This document shows positions 1 to 11,395 of a stretch of 64,000 nucleotides of DNA, one piece after another. A program made the position numbers and the translations under genes. How positions within the stretch are numbered: position 1 is the stretch's first letter; each line of letters begins with the position of its first letter. Source of the stretch: Excoecaria cochinchinensis (taxonomy: Eukaryota; Streptophyta; Magnoliopsida; Malpighiales; Euphorbiaceae); the NCBI GenBank assembly GCA_947683425.1, contig CANTUQ010000112.1, forward strand, positions 14,275,501 to 14,339,500. Direction: 5' to 3'. The notes below the pieces were generated by a model. It worked only from the letters and a program-made list of their open reading frames with translations. It searched no databases and was not told the origin of the DNA.

Positions 1-473
1 GAAAAAAAATGGACAAGCGAAGACCAGGTCGCGCGGCAGGCAGCCTGCTGCGCGCGTGGTGCCCCCGCACCGCGCGCGGCAGGCAGCTGCCTCGTGCGGC
101 GCCCCCCGCCTCGCTCGCAGGGACTGCGCGCGAGGCCACCTGCCTCGCGGGCGGGGGGGGCGCGCGGCGCCCCCCGCCTCGCGCGCAGGCGCGCCTGCTC
201 GCTGGGCCGGCCTGCCGCGCAGGCAGCCCCGCGCTGCCGCAGGCGGCCTTCGCGATTTTTTTTTTTTTTTAAAAATTTTGACACAAAATTAATATATTTT
301 TTTACTCCATCTTAATTTTAATTTCCCCAAAAATATATATTTTAATTATTTTCCAAAAAAACACATCTCTTGACAAGGAACGATCGATTCTCACCTTTCT
401 TGCCGAAAATCGGTCTTCTATTTCTTCATCGGGTAATCCTGATCTTGGACCGCCTCGGGACCCGGTGTCTACA
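1..473 (-). repeat. T1 3' LTR (partial)
   Basis: Only the first ~473 bp (minus-strand sense) of the LTR are inside the window. It contains a GC-rich array (about 20-255), a T-run, and a ~200-bp AT-rich end. Across the last ~200 bp it differs from the 5' LTR copy (10334-10536) by about three substitutions that I can count, but the GC-rich array differs by several indels. Confidence 0.88.
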
Positions 474-492
474 GTTGCCCCCAATTTTGGGG
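474..492 (-). other. Polypurine tract of T1
   Basis: Immediately inside the 3' LTR the minus strand reads AATTGGGGGCAAC and then TGTAGACACC. A G-rich run ending directly at the LTR is the expected plus-strand primer site. T2 has the near-identical ACTGGGGGCAAC before its LTR at 14551. Confidence 0.75.
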
Positions 493-609
493 AAACTTAG
501 AACCTAGGTGCCTAAGTGAGCCAAAATTCAGAAGAGAGAGGGAGAGACGCGTACCTGAGGCGGTCGCTGTTCGGAACTCGGTCTTGCCAGCTTGTCGGCA
601 TCATAGGAT

Positions 610-1145
610 TACTACTGGTCACATGATTGAGGAACGTCAGCTTGTCGACGTGAAACCACGGCTGAGCGACTGATAAACACCAGCTTGTCGGTGTGTGAAG
701 GCGCCAGACTTTGAAGAACGCGATTAATAGAACACCAGCTTGTCGGTGTGTGAAACCACGGCTGAGCGACTGATAAACACCAGCTTGTCGGTGTGTGAAG
801 GCGCCAGATTTTGAAGAACGCGATTGATAGAACACCAGCTTGTCGGTGTGTGAAACCACGGCTGAGCGACTGATAAACACCAGCTTATCGGTGTGTGAAG
901 CCGCCAGACTTTGAAGAACGCGATTGATAGAACACCAGCTTATCGGTGTGTGAAACCACGGCTGAGCGACTGATAAACACCAGCTTGTCGGTGTGTGAAA
1001 CCACGGCTGAGCGACTGATAAACACCAGCTTGTCGGTGTGTGAAGGCGCCAGACTTTGAAGAACGCGATTGATAGAACACCAGCTTGTCGGTGTGTGAGA
1101 CCACGGCTGAACGACTGATAAACACCAGCTAGTCGGTGTGTCTAG
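610..1145 (-). repeat. 3'-UTR tandem array of T1 (56+45 bp higher-order unit)
   Basis: The core AACACCAGCTTGTCGGTGTG recurs at about 675, 731, 776, 832, 877, 933, 978, 1021, 1077 and 1122. Spacings alternate 56 and 45 bp, giving a ~101-bp composite unit with one extra 45-bp copy near 978-1021. The array sits between integrase and the polypurine tract. Open frames across it are repeat artefacts. Confidence 0.9.
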
Positions 1146-2039
1146 ACGCCAGACTTTCCTGCGAAATCAAAAGAGATTTGTATGCAAGGGTAAGTTATGC
1201 ACGTGCATATGCATATGCCATGCAGGATGCAGGTGACACCATTCATCTGAGTGGCCCGGTGGTCGAGGCGCGATAACTCTTGCTGAAGTGACTCATGGCT
1301 TCGTTTGGTCGATTATGCCCCCAAGTGTCTGAAGGTGCTGTCCTGATTTAGGGACTCCGACTCATGATAATAATTTAATTTTTTTTTTCAGGAAAGATTG
1401 CCCGATGTGCATCCTTGCTTGAAAGGGGTTGCCCAGGGTAATGCCGCCTTATCGCTCCAAGCGTCATTGCTTTAAAGGTAGTGCGTCCCTCATGGATTTT
1501 CACACTAGCTTTTCTTAGTGGGGGATGCGTCCTTGTCGGATTTTCACATAACCCTGTGCCTTATTTTTGCCTGGAATGGACCCAAACCAATCCAGCGGCT
1601 TTTATTCATTTCATTTTTTGTAGGGCAGACTACCTGTTGCCAGGTTTTCACCCTGCCCTCTGGCCTAACTTTTGCTTAGAGCGCCAGTCACGGTTTTCAT
1701 CTCTAACGGCCTTTTTTTTTTTTTTTAAATAAAGTTTCTGTCGGCTGCACGGATAAATTGTGCGCGTTGACATGGGGAGTAACATATTGCTCGTTTGAAA
1801 AGAATTATGGACATTCATTGGATAAAAGAGCTCCTCTGAGTGCATAATTGCATACATGTACACGTTTCTCATGTGATTTCATTACACATGATCATCATTT
1901 GACATTAGGCCCCAAGATACCAGACCACATCTAATCTCGAGATAGATCTCAAAAGCATCACACTCCTGTTATCAATCAGCCCTCTCGGGTTTTCTTGATT
2001 GAACATTTTTTCTCTTTTTTTTTTTTTTTTTTTTTGTCT
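1146..2039 (-). other. T1 non-coding 3' region with direct repeat copy A
   Basis: No supported gene. It is homologous to T3 17446-18470, for example sharing the block TTTTCACACTAGCTTTTCTTA at about 1497-1517 and again at about 17826. The stretch about 1876-2036 is a diverged direct repeat of about 4405-4575 (shared TCAATCAGCCCTC...GGGTTTTCTTGATTGAA), so the pol segment is bracketed by direct repeats. Several T-runs are present. Confidence 0.7.
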
Positions 2040-3962
2040 TCATCCGTGGAATTTTTTCAATCTGTCGACGTTGACCGGCTCCCTGAATTCATTCCCATCA
2101 CTATCTGTCAGGATCGCAGCTCCTTTAGACAAAAGCTTCTTCAGGACGAAAGGTCCTTCCCAAGTGGGCCTGAACTTGCCTCGAAAGTCCGGAACCCCTG
2201 GCCTCATCTGTTTGAAGACTAGGTCTCCTTCCTTCAATGGGTGCTTTCTTACTTTCTTCCCAAATGAGCGGGCTAGCCTTTTCTGGTAGATCTGGTTGTG
2301 GTAGTATGCCCGCATCCTACCTTCGTCCAATAGGTTCAACTGTAGTAGCCGCTGCTGGGCCCATTCGGCTCCTGGTAGCTGAGTTTCTGTCACCACCCTC
2401 AATGACTGGAGTTCTATTTCTACTGGTAGGACTGCTTCCATCCCGTAAACCAAAGAGAAAGGGGTGACCCCCGTAGAAGTTCTGGCGGTGGTCCTGTAGC
2501 CCCATAGTGCAAACGGCAATTTCTCTGCCCAGTCTTTATAGGTTTGCACCATCTTAGCCAGTATCTTCTTGATGTTCTTATTAGCTGCCTCGACCGCCCC
2601 GTTGGCCTGCGGTCGGTATGGAGATGACTTACGGTGTTGGATGGCATACTTCTTGAGCATCTGCTTAGTCTCAGCTTGGAACTGTACCCCATTATCTGAC
2701 ACGATATGATGCGGGAGACCGTACCTACAGATCAAATGTCGCTCGATGAACCTGGCCATTTCCCGGGCGCCTAATTTCTTGAAGGATTCAGCCTCAACCC
2801 ACTTGGTAAAGTAATCAATGGCGACTACAATAAACCTGTGCCCATTAGAGGCTGTCGGGTGTATCTCTCCTATAATGTCAATCCCCCATGCTGCAAATGG
2901 CCACGGAGACGTCAGGTTGCACAATTCCGACACCGGCAGGTGTCTCAGATTGGCATATTGTTGGCATAATTGGCACTCCTTCACATATTTAGAGCAATCT
3001 GTATCCATTGTCAACCAGAAGAATCCTTGCCGCATTATTTTCTTTGCTAGGGCCAGACCATTCATATGGGCCCCACAGACCCCTGCATGGGTTTCCTCCA
3101 TAACCCTTTTGGCCTCTTTTTCATCTAAACATCTGAGTTGTATGCCATCGGCTTGTCTCTTGTACAACACCCCGTCTACACTGATGAATTGAGTGGACAG
3201 TTTGCGGATTAGCCTTTGGTCTTTTTCAGTGTCTTCTTCCGGGAACATTGACCTCTCCAAATAATTCTGGACATCATAGTACCATGGCTTTCCATCGGTA
3301 ATCTCAACATCCCCGACTTGTTCGGTGTCAAAGCATGGCTTGCTTGAACTGGAAATGAGCACGGGCTTCATAACTATTCCTTCTGGGTTATCCCACATGG
3401 ATACCAAGGTAGCTAGGGCGTCTGCCAATTGGTTCTCGTCTCGGGGCACGTAGTTAAAAGTGCAAATTTCAAACCGGCCACTAAGTTCTTTCAAGCATTT
3501 CGCATATGGCAACAGCCGCCCTTCCTTGATGGCCCATTCGCCCCTGACTTGGTGGATAACTAAGGATGAGTCCCCGAAGACCTCTACCACTTTTGCCCCC
3601 ACGGCTGAGAGCGCTTCTAACCCAAAGATGCAGGCTTCATACTCAGCTTCGTTATTTGTGGCTTTATATCTCAGTTTCTTAGCTAAGGGGAGCTTCTCAC
3701 CATCTGGGGTTGCTAGAATTACTCCTATCCCGGCCCCTTCGTTATTTACTGCCCCATCAAAATACATCTGCCCCTTCTGTACGGTGATGGCCACCACATA
3801 TTTGTCGGGGAATTCATATTCTAGCCGGTCTGCTTCAATTGGATGGTCGGCAAAAAACTCCGCAACTGCCCGACCTTTGATGGTCTTTCTCGTGACATAC
3901 TCCACATCAAATTCCTGCAGCAGTATTAGCCATCTTCCCATCCTCCCTAACAACGAGGGCAT
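2040..3962 (-). pseudogene. T1 pol fragment: second RNase H plus integrase (640 codons)
   Basis: Open frame of 640 codons. It starts in the tether after the first RNase H (GRMGRWLILLQEFDV). Residues ~65-190 form an archaeal-type RNase H with YFDGAVNNEGAG, NNEAEYEA, GDSSLVIHQV and RDENQLADALA. From ~280 comes a Ty3-type integrase: an HHCC finger (HAGVCGAHMNG...CQLCQQ), a DDE core with GIDIIGEI, SDNGVQF and NGAVEAANK, and a C-terminal GPF-type module (WEGPFVLKKL). It would pre-digest and integrate element cDNA. The frame upstream of 3962 shows no RT homology and meets a stop at 4035-4037, so protease, RT and most of the first RNase H are missing. The ORF itself is intact, which is unusual beside the broken gag. 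Confidence 0.88.
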
Positions 3963-6003
3963 TGCTAGATTCAGTGAGATATCAGATGCAGTCGTCGACG
4001 GATTTTCGGGGTGTGTTCTCCTATGCGGGCTTTGTCAAGCTACTTTCTGTATCATTGCCCGACGTGCTCGTCAGCTCGGGATGACCTAGGACCCAGCTAG
4101 GGACCCATTATCGTTCCGGGGAGGAATCCTTTCTGCAACCTTTACCTCTCGCTATCAGGATCTTTGGAGCCAACCGCCGGCGAAAACTGTCATACCCCTT
4201 TCGGTACCCATTCTGTAACTTCTACTGGTGAGTGCAAAAGATGGATACTCAGTCCGGCACCTGATAACGGGACACGACAACTTAGGCATCTGGCTGGCGA
4301 GAGCAGGAGTAGAGTAGCCACTTAAATTTTACTTCCTATAAGAGAACTGGGAAATGATGAGTTGAACTGCTTTTATGTATTTGCAAAAACTGTATGCATT
4401 TCAGCATGATTTCTCCATACATGATCATTATTTAACATGGATTCAGAATACAAAATTACATCTAATCTCGGAGTGGATCTTGTAAGCATCATACTCCTGT
4501 TTCCAATCAGCCCTCGCGGGTTTTCTTGATTGAATATTCTCTCTTTTTTTTTTTGTTTTTTTTTTTGTTTTTTTTTTTAAGCCTCCGCCATGGATCCTCC
4601 TTCAGTTTGTCAGCATTGGTTGAATTCTCTTTCATCTTCATCTGCCGGGGGGATTGCTGCTTCTGAGAGTGGCTCCTCTTGGTATCAAAGCCTTGGTCTT
4701 AACCCTTGTGCAGACTGGTCGAGGTGATGGGTTCCTTATTTGGGGCTTGAATATGAGGTTTCGCGTTTGGCCTTTATTGGCTTTGGCGGTTCGAACCCTG
4801 GGATGGCCTTTCGATGGCTGAGACAGGGTGACAGGTTGGGCTTGGATGATCGGGGGTACTTTTATCGGTTTTGGTGGTTTAAGCTTTCGAAATGGTTTTC
4901 GACGGCTGGGATTGGGTGGATGGTTTGTGGGTTAGCCTTTTAGATCCTTTTCAGTAGCTAAGAAGAATGACAATGTGCAGGCATGTGTAGATCAACAGGA
5001 TTTGAGCGAAGCTTTTCTTCAAATAGCATTCCCTTGCCCCCTGATCAATTCTCTCTTTTCTTCTCTCTTCTTTTTTTTATTATTTTTTTTTCTTTTTTTT
5101 TTTAATTTTTTTTAATTTTTTTTTATTTTTTACAACCCAATTTTTTTTTTTTTTTTTTTTTTACAAGCTTTGCTCAAGTCCTTAATTTTACACATACGTG
5201 CACTTTTCATCTTAACCAATGGGACCATTGTTGCTCAATCTAGTCGGGCATATAGTTTTAGCAAGAATTTTGGCTATAAGGGTTCTGGATGGTTAAGAGT
5301 CGATCATAATTATTTTTGGGGTACACATTTCAAATGGTTGAGAGGAAAGGGTTCACGTTGTTTGGTTCTGATGAGTTGTATTCTGGTGAGTTATGTTTTC
5401 TTCGTGAAGGTCTTGAGTCTCATTCGCGTAACTCCTGATGCAGCTTTCGAAGCTTGATCTTATTTGGTGGCACCATATACATCCCAGATGTCGTGGGAGT
5501 GCAAAGAAATGGCTTTCAACATTCGGTTCGTCGTCATGTTGGCACGTGGAAGTAGTATTGATCTCAAGAATGTCTTTGTCAATTTTCAGCACTTCATACC
5601 AGGTCCGGGCAAAGGCTTTTTTTTTTTTATTATCTCTCAAGTTTTTATCTCACTTCAGGAGTCACAACAGATGCTATCAAGATTTTCTTTAGGTTCTCCC
5701 AAAGTTCCGAGATTAAATGGAATGGCATTAGTTGAACCAATGTCAAATGTAAATGTGCCATGATTATGCATAATGAAATCATAAGAAACATCACACAAGA
5801 TAGCAAAACCATTCATTTTATTCAATAAAACTAGAATTAAAACTGTCATCATTAAATAGTTCAGAAATAAAAAGAACATCTAAATGGCTTCTTCCTTCTT
5901 CTCTTGCCAACACGGACGCTACAGTCGACGGCCTATTATCACTTTTGGAAACCATTCTCCTCACTTCTCAGCTCCTCATCAATTAAATGTAGAATTTGCC
6001 TCC
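3963..6003 (-). other. T1 non-coding segment where protease-RT would lie; includes direct repeat copy B
   Basis: No supported coding sequence over ~2 kb, with many long T-runs (about 4540-4580 and 5070-5162). Large parts align by eye with T3 18480-19620, for example TCGTCGTCATGTTGGCA at about 5529 and 19249, and ATACCAGGTCCGGGCAAAGGC compared with the T3 form near 19320. The segment is therefore a conserved part of this non-autonomous family rather than random decay. Direct repeat copy B lies at about 4405-4575. Confidence 0.65.
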
Positions 6004-7027
6004 TCAGAATTCGGCACTCGTCAGTCTCGTGCCCGGTACGCTGATGGTAGGCACAATACAGATCTGCTCGGTGATTGGGGCGCCCTTGGCCCCTGGCAGG
6101 TTGGGCCGGCATTGACTGTATTTTTCCCTTGCTGATAAAATGAGCGAAGTGCTTGGATAGGGTTTTTTTAGTATGGCATAGTGACTCTGAGTCATTCCGA
6201 AAGTCGGGGTCCTTGTGGCTCTAAAACCTTCTCCATCGCCCCCTGCAAAACTTAAGCTCCCGTGACTACCCTGGCGGCATTCAGGATCTGTGATCTGGTT
6301 GCTATCGATCAGATCCTGAATCTCGTGCCTCAGCCTAGCACAATTATCCGTCATATGGCCAGTGTGTTGGTGGTATGCGCAGTACTCGCCTTCCTTGTGC
6401 CCGGGCTGCCCCCAGGTCTTTGCCAGCTTGGACGGCAATGGTTGTAACACCCCCCTTTTTCATCAGCCTTTCCAGAACCCAAGACAAAGGTCTACCTAAA
6501 TTAGAGTAATGCCTCTGAGCCATCTCAACCATTGGCGCTTTCCCCATCCTTTTTGTACCTCTGTTGTCACCATAGTAACTAATTCCGAGACTTGCAGGGC
6601 TAGTAACGGCCCCATCGGGAGGTGTCCGGGTAGTTGCAAGCTTGGACCTCATGATCTCCTCCTCAAGATCAGCTAATCTCTTTTTAGTGTTTGCGGGACT
6701 GAGAGGACCCATCGGCTGTAAGGGCCCTAGTCCTTTCCCCCTTTCCACTTGCTCGATTAGTTAGTTGGGTGTCGTCTCGCCCCTAGGCTCAAGAGCGAAT
6801 GGAGACATTACAGCCATCATCTCACACTCCTTTTTGGTCGTGGCTAGCTCAAATCGGTTAAGTGCAGCTGCAGTGACTTGAGCTTGAAGAATTAGTGCCG
6901 CGGCGTCCAACCTTTCCTTAATTGTGGCTGACAACCTCCCTTCAAGTTTTTCAAACTTTTCATCTAGTTCTCGGGCAATCATGACACGGGCCTCTTCAAT
7001 TTGTCGTGAAGGACCAGCCATTCCCAA
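6004..7027 (-). pseudogene. T1 gag remnant (internally deleted)
   Basis: Minus-strand gag pieces. An N-terminal coiled-coil-like start (MAGPSRQIEEARVMIARELD, about 7021) runs to an in-frame stop at 6761-6763. The same frame then continues to about 6344 with HYSNLGRPLSWVLERLMKKG. After a frameshift in about 6344-6450 comes a zinc-knuckle-like CAYHQHTGHMTDNC. T3 has the same order (YYSNLG...WVLERLMKEG, then CAYHQHIGHLTDYY). The central capsid-like domain seen in T3 (ELPKFDGTSDPYAHI) is missing, so T1 gag is internally deleted as well as broken. It would have formed the virus-like particle. Confidence 0.8.
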
Positions 7028-7905
7028 TGTCTATGGATGCTCTGACTAAGACGGTAGATTTCTGCCAACCACTTCGAATTCTGCTTATTCTTCAGATAGC
7101 TATGAGGACCCCAGAACCTTCTAGGTGAATGGTGTATGATGGCTGAAAAATCAAAGGGGTTAGAATGATGCATGGATGACATGTGATGCATGAGCATGAC
7201 GTGCAGCATTTACAACCACATGCAGACAGGTAGATCCTTCCAACCTTATCACTCCCACACACGGGGTTGTGCGGTCTCTTTCCTAGGTGGGCTTCATCCG
7301 AGGGTTAACAGGGAACCCATTAGACACGTATAGTGCACGGTGGAAAACCGGCAGCATAACAGTCTTAATCTAATGCGCATTCGTATGGGTTTTGGCCATT
7401 AAGTATTTGGGCAATTCAATTAAACCAAAGTGGGCCCAACGGGGCATGAAAACCTTTGATGAAGACCATTTGATTTGGTTGATTTTGCTTAATACGTGAC
7501 AGCCCACATCACAAGCATCATATTAAGGAACATACCGCCTAGGGGAAGTTTCTACTTGCCAGTACATGAGCTTTGGTCAAGGCGATGATACTTTAGGGCT
7601 ACCCAAACATGATCCCTGCCGACGGGTCTAGCTCATCACGAGCATAACGACCGATCGGATCACCATTTGAATATACCAAAAGGTACGAGGCTTGGGCTGG
7701 TGATTATCCTTAACACTTCCCTACAATGAGTGAAAGTAGGGTCGTGCTTCGAGAACGCACCGGGGTAAGATAGGGACCAACTAGCATAAGTCTAAGGCTC
7801 TAAAATGATATGATGCAATTTTTGAAAAGATATAGAATTTTAAGTTTCAAAAACCCAATTATAAATTTTAACCAAAGCACTTTCGGAGTGAAGTCTCAAA
7901 CACAA
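7028..7905 (-). other. T1 5' leader, non-coding
   Basis: No supported ORF. It is homologous to T3 about 21180-21960: shared GGTCTAGCTCATCACGAGCA at about 7625 and 21690, and shared TATCACTCCCACACA near 7248 and 21318. It is the transcribed leader between PBS and gag, where packaging signals are expected; that role is inference. Confidence 0.65.
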
Positions 7906-7926
7906 AGTCCCCAGCGGAGTCGCCAC
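7906..7926 (-). other. T1 primer-binding site
   Basis: Just inside the 5' LTR the minus strand reads GTGGCGACTCCGCTGGGGAC. T3 has the corresponding GTGGCGACTCCACTGGGGAC at 21966-21985. This motif is typical of Tat/Ogre-type elements, usually assigned to a tRNA other than initiator Met (tRNA-Arg is my recollection); the exact tRNA was not checked. Confidence 0.7.
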
Positions 7927-7928
7927 TG

Positions 7929-10536
7929 TGACGCGCGCCGAACCCGAGCAACCCGAAAACCCAGCAAGGGCCCTCGCTTTGAATCCGCTTTAGGATTCGA
8001 GGTATGAAGGTTCGCGTCTTTTGATCATGGGCGCCATGAGACATCATCGGTATGCTCCTTTCAATAGGACATTGGGGAGAATAACCTAGCCTATTGACGC
8101 CTAAAGGCACCTTTGAGGTGTTTGGAGTCCCCACCCAATTTGCAAGAAATTGGGAAAAGGTTTCTCACCTCTATTGGTCTAAACCAGAGATATGGTGTCC
8201 GGAACTTCCCTCTTATTTATGCTTTGGTTAATTATAAATGGGTTTTTAACTTCTTAAAATTATATCTCTCATCTCACACGAGCGATGCATTTAATTAAAT
8301 AGCGCATTAAAAGCACGTAAAGAAAGTAAATAAAAGCGATAAAGCAATAGATAGAGAAAGCGATAAATGAAACCGGTAAACACGCAAGCACGCAATTACA
8401 AGAGAAATAGGGGTAGAATACAACCCCCATTGAAAGGAATTAAAGCTATAAATAGGACAGAATACAATCCCCAAAAATGAATAAAGTTGCCCCAAAATTA
8501 ATTACAAGGGCCCAAAAAGAAATGGATTTAAATTTTAAACACTCACACAAGATCGGAATAAAAAAACATGCATAAATCGGGACATTATTTTAGGAACATT
8601 GGTTCCTTCGCACTTGTTCGAAATTTAGGAACATTGGTTCCTTCGTTTTAATTTAAAGAGGGTTCGAAGAGTCGTTTTGATTGTTTGGAAGAAAATCGGG
8701 ATGAGTGATCCCATTTTTGTAGAAAAGTTGACTCTTCGTTTTAATTGTGACATTTTTATTGTCGGGCTAAAATAAGGGACATTGGTCCCGATTTTATTAG
8801 TGAAAATTCCAATTTAATTCTAGAAATATTTTTGTGATTTTTTATCGCACGCGTGCACAAATAAAATAAATATTTACAAATAAGCACGTAACACATAAAG
8901 AGAGAGTCGAAAAGATCTCACCAAACCGGAGTGACTCTCCACGCGTTGCGACCCATCCGGGGAGTCGCGGGGTGCTCAAATAACCCGATTCAAGTTAAAC
9001 TCATACACAAATAATATCAACAATATTAGTAAATATTCAAAGTAAATTAATCAAATAAATGCGAAATATAATAATAATAACAATGATAGCAATGCGACAA
9101 AATAAATCAAATTATCAACAGTAAATAACACTACGACAATAAATAAGATGAATAATAAATATAATAGTCATAATAAAACCATATGATAACAATAATAATA
9201 ATAATAGTAGGGTGGTAATAATGCAAATAATAGTAGTAATAAGTGACAAATAATATGAAAACAGAATAATCAATTAGAAATAATAATAACAATAATAATA
9301 ATGATAGTAATAATAATAATAAAAGACCCTAAATGCATTAAACATGACATGAACTCATTAATGAACATAAACACAATAAAAATAATAATAATAGCAAAAT
9401 ATCAAATTGACGCAAGCAAATAATGTATTAATGGTGATATTAACTCATTAAGATGCTAAAAGTACACAATATACATGATAATAATAGCAAAAAATAATAT
9501 TAACAATAATAAATACTATACAAAAAATAAATGAGGATGGGTTCAAGAATGTTTACCCTCAGAATTTTTAGATTGGGGAAACGGTGTCCCGATCGATTTT
9601 CCTTGTCGGATTTGTGGTGATAAATATTTGAAGAAAATCTAGAAATTAATATTTTGAAATAAAACCAAGAAAATACTTTGATGAAAATATTTTTGGTGGA
9701 TGATTTGAGCAAAGGGAAATTAATTTTCCAAGCCCAAATCACTCAATAAAATGGATTGTGTATTTTTGAAGATCAAATCAAGATTAAAACTTGAGAAAGA
9801 AGAGAAAAAGAAAGCCAAAGAGCTAGTTGCTGGAGAGAAAGAGTTGAAAGAAAACTTTGAAAAAAATAGTTGCCGTCCTTGAAAATGAGGGAAAAATCCT
9901 CATTTAAGCTTGTCTTGGCCAAAAATGGCAAAAGACAAAAAATCTTTTATTTTTAGTTAATCCAAAATATCACAAAATGGTGAAACAATGGAAAATGTCA
10001 GATTGAAAAAATTCAGACTGAAAACAGCGAAAAAAAAATGGACAGGCGAAGACCAGGTCGCGCGGAGAGGGCAAGGGCGCGCGGCAGGCAGCCTGCTGCG
10101 CGCGTGGTGCCCCCGCACCGCGCGCGGCAGGCAGCTGCCTCGCGCGCAGGGGCTGCGCGCGAGGCCCCCTGCCTCGCGCGCAGGGGGGGGGGGGGGGGGG
10201 GGCTCGCGGCGCCCCCTGCCTCGCCCGCAGGGGCCTCGCGCGAGGCGCCTGCCTCGCGCGCAGGCGCTCCTGCGCGCTGGGGCTGCCTACGCGCGCTGCC
10301 GCAGGCGGCCTTCGCGATTTTTTTTTTTTTTTTAAAAATTTTGACACAAAATTAATATATTTTTTTACTCCATCTTAATTTTAATTTCCCCAAAAATATA
10401 TATTTTAATTATTTTCCGAAAAAACACTTCTCTTGACAAGGAACGATCGATTCTCACCTTTCTTGCCGAAAATCGGTCTTCTATTTCATCATCGGGTAAT
10501 CCTGATCTTGGACCGCCTCGGGACCCGGTGTCTACA
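7929..10536 (-). repeat. T1 5' LTR (2608 bp)
   Basis: On the minus strand it starts TGTAGACACC (10536) and ends GCGCGTCA (7929), followed by the PBS. Its start resembles the T2 LTR (TGTAAGCACCGTGTCCCGG...). The body (about 8300-9500) is AT-rich with scattered AAT/AAC trinucleotide stretches. A GC-rich array lies at 10038-10316. No coding capacity. Confidence 0.9.
10038..10316 (-). repeat. GC-rich palindrome-rich array in T1 LTR with a 20-G run
   Basis: Short variants of GCGCGCAGG/CCTGCGCGC-type motifs are repeated, with an uninterrupted run of about 20 G at about 10183-10202. The 3' LTR copy (about 20-255) has only ~8 G there and lacks or gains several motif copies. It begins ~220 bp into the LTR. 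Long frames on both strands are composition artefacts. Confidence 0.85.
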
Positions 10537-11395
10537 AAACCGTTTTTTTTTTTGCGTTTTTTAGCGGTTTTTCAAGCATTTCCTTTTATTTTTTCGAGAT
10601 TTCTTCATATTTTCGCATTCTCTACTCACCGGGTGCTTGGATATTTATATTTCTTCAGTTTCTACACTTCTCGCGACTACAAGTATGTAAATAACTACTT
10701 TTTTCTTGAATTTTATTCAATTTATTTCTTCATTTCTTCTTCTTTCAACTTTAGAAATGATTAGGAAGTTCTAGATGCCTTAGGAATTTAGGGGGAATGC
10801 TGCCCATTTTTCTTCTTTATTTTCTTCTTCTTTGCAATTAAATCCGAACCTTTGCATGATCACATAGAAATAGAATTTTTTGGTAACTTTGGTGCTTTAG
10901 AAATAGGCATCTCCTAGCGCACTATTCTGTGCATATATTGCTCGTGAGGCCTGAGGCCGTTGTGTTGTGTTGTTGGGGACACACTCTTGCCGGGGTGCGT
11001 CCCATTTACATGCGTATATTATTGTTGAGGCCTGAGGCCTATTTTGTTGCCTTTTCATGCAGGAGGTCGAGCATACCCCTGCCGGGGTGCTGCCCAAATT
11101 TTTATTATTTATTCTAGAATTGAATATTTTCATGTATAATGCATGCTTTGGGGCCTAGAAAGTCCACTTTCTTTATTTGCTTCGAATTATTTCCACGCTA
11201 ATTGCATGTGGTTTTGCTGTGACATACACAAGGCATGTGGGCAGCCATTGCCCTTTTCACTTATTATCAGCTTTCTATTTAGATTTCGGGCCGCCATTGC
11301 CCTGGTGAGGCCCAAGTGGGCCGTCCCCTTGAGAATGAGTCTAATAATACTTGTTTTATCAAATTTTCGCTATCTGATCTTTTCGTCTTTGCAGG
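10537..11395 (+). other. T2 non-coding region before the extra ORF
   Basis: No supported ORF. It holds two imperfect copies of a block ending TGAGGCCTGAGGCC (about 10939-10963 and 11013-11040), each followed by GCCGGGGTGC. A pyrimidine-rich tract ending TCTTTGCAG directly precedes the ATG at 11396 and looks like a splice acceptor, which would fit expression of the ORF from a spliced subgenomic RNA. That use is inference. Confidence 0.55.

Larger units (their letters stand above)
1..10536 (-). mobile_element. T1: Tat-lineage Ty3/gypsy element, 3' LTR cut by window edge
   Basis: Minus-strand LTR retrotransposon. The block at about 1-473 recurs at about 10030-10536, and both copies end with ...GGTGTCTACA on the plus strand (LTR start TGTAGACACC on the minus strand). 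Between them, in minus order, lie a PBS-like site, degenerate gag, a long non-coding stretch, a pol fragment with second RNase H and integrase, a tandem array and a polypurine tract. The archaeal-type RNase H downstream of a truncated connection domain is the hallmark of the Tat lineage. Protease and reverse transcriptase are absent, so T1 is non-autonomous. Its right end abuts T2 internal sequence at 10537, so T1 is inferred to be inserted in T2. The target duplication cannot be checked because the left end is outside the window. Confidence 0.88.

Noticed and set aside
9..315. Arg/Pro/Ala-rich ORFs in the GC-rich LTR block (also 9970-10355 and 23815-24174)
   Set aside because: Open on several frames and both strands because of GC-rich, stop-poor repeats; they lie inside LTRs and change frame between LTR copies.
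512..1125. Minus-strand ORFs across the T1 tandem array
   Set aside because: Translations are just the repeat unit (FISRSAVVSHTDK...) and depend on repeat length; there is no independent coding evidence.
2818..4089. Plus-strand ORFs opposite T1 pol (e.g. 3460-4089, 209 codons)
   Set aside because: Antisense shadows of the RNase H-integrase frame; no domain of their own.
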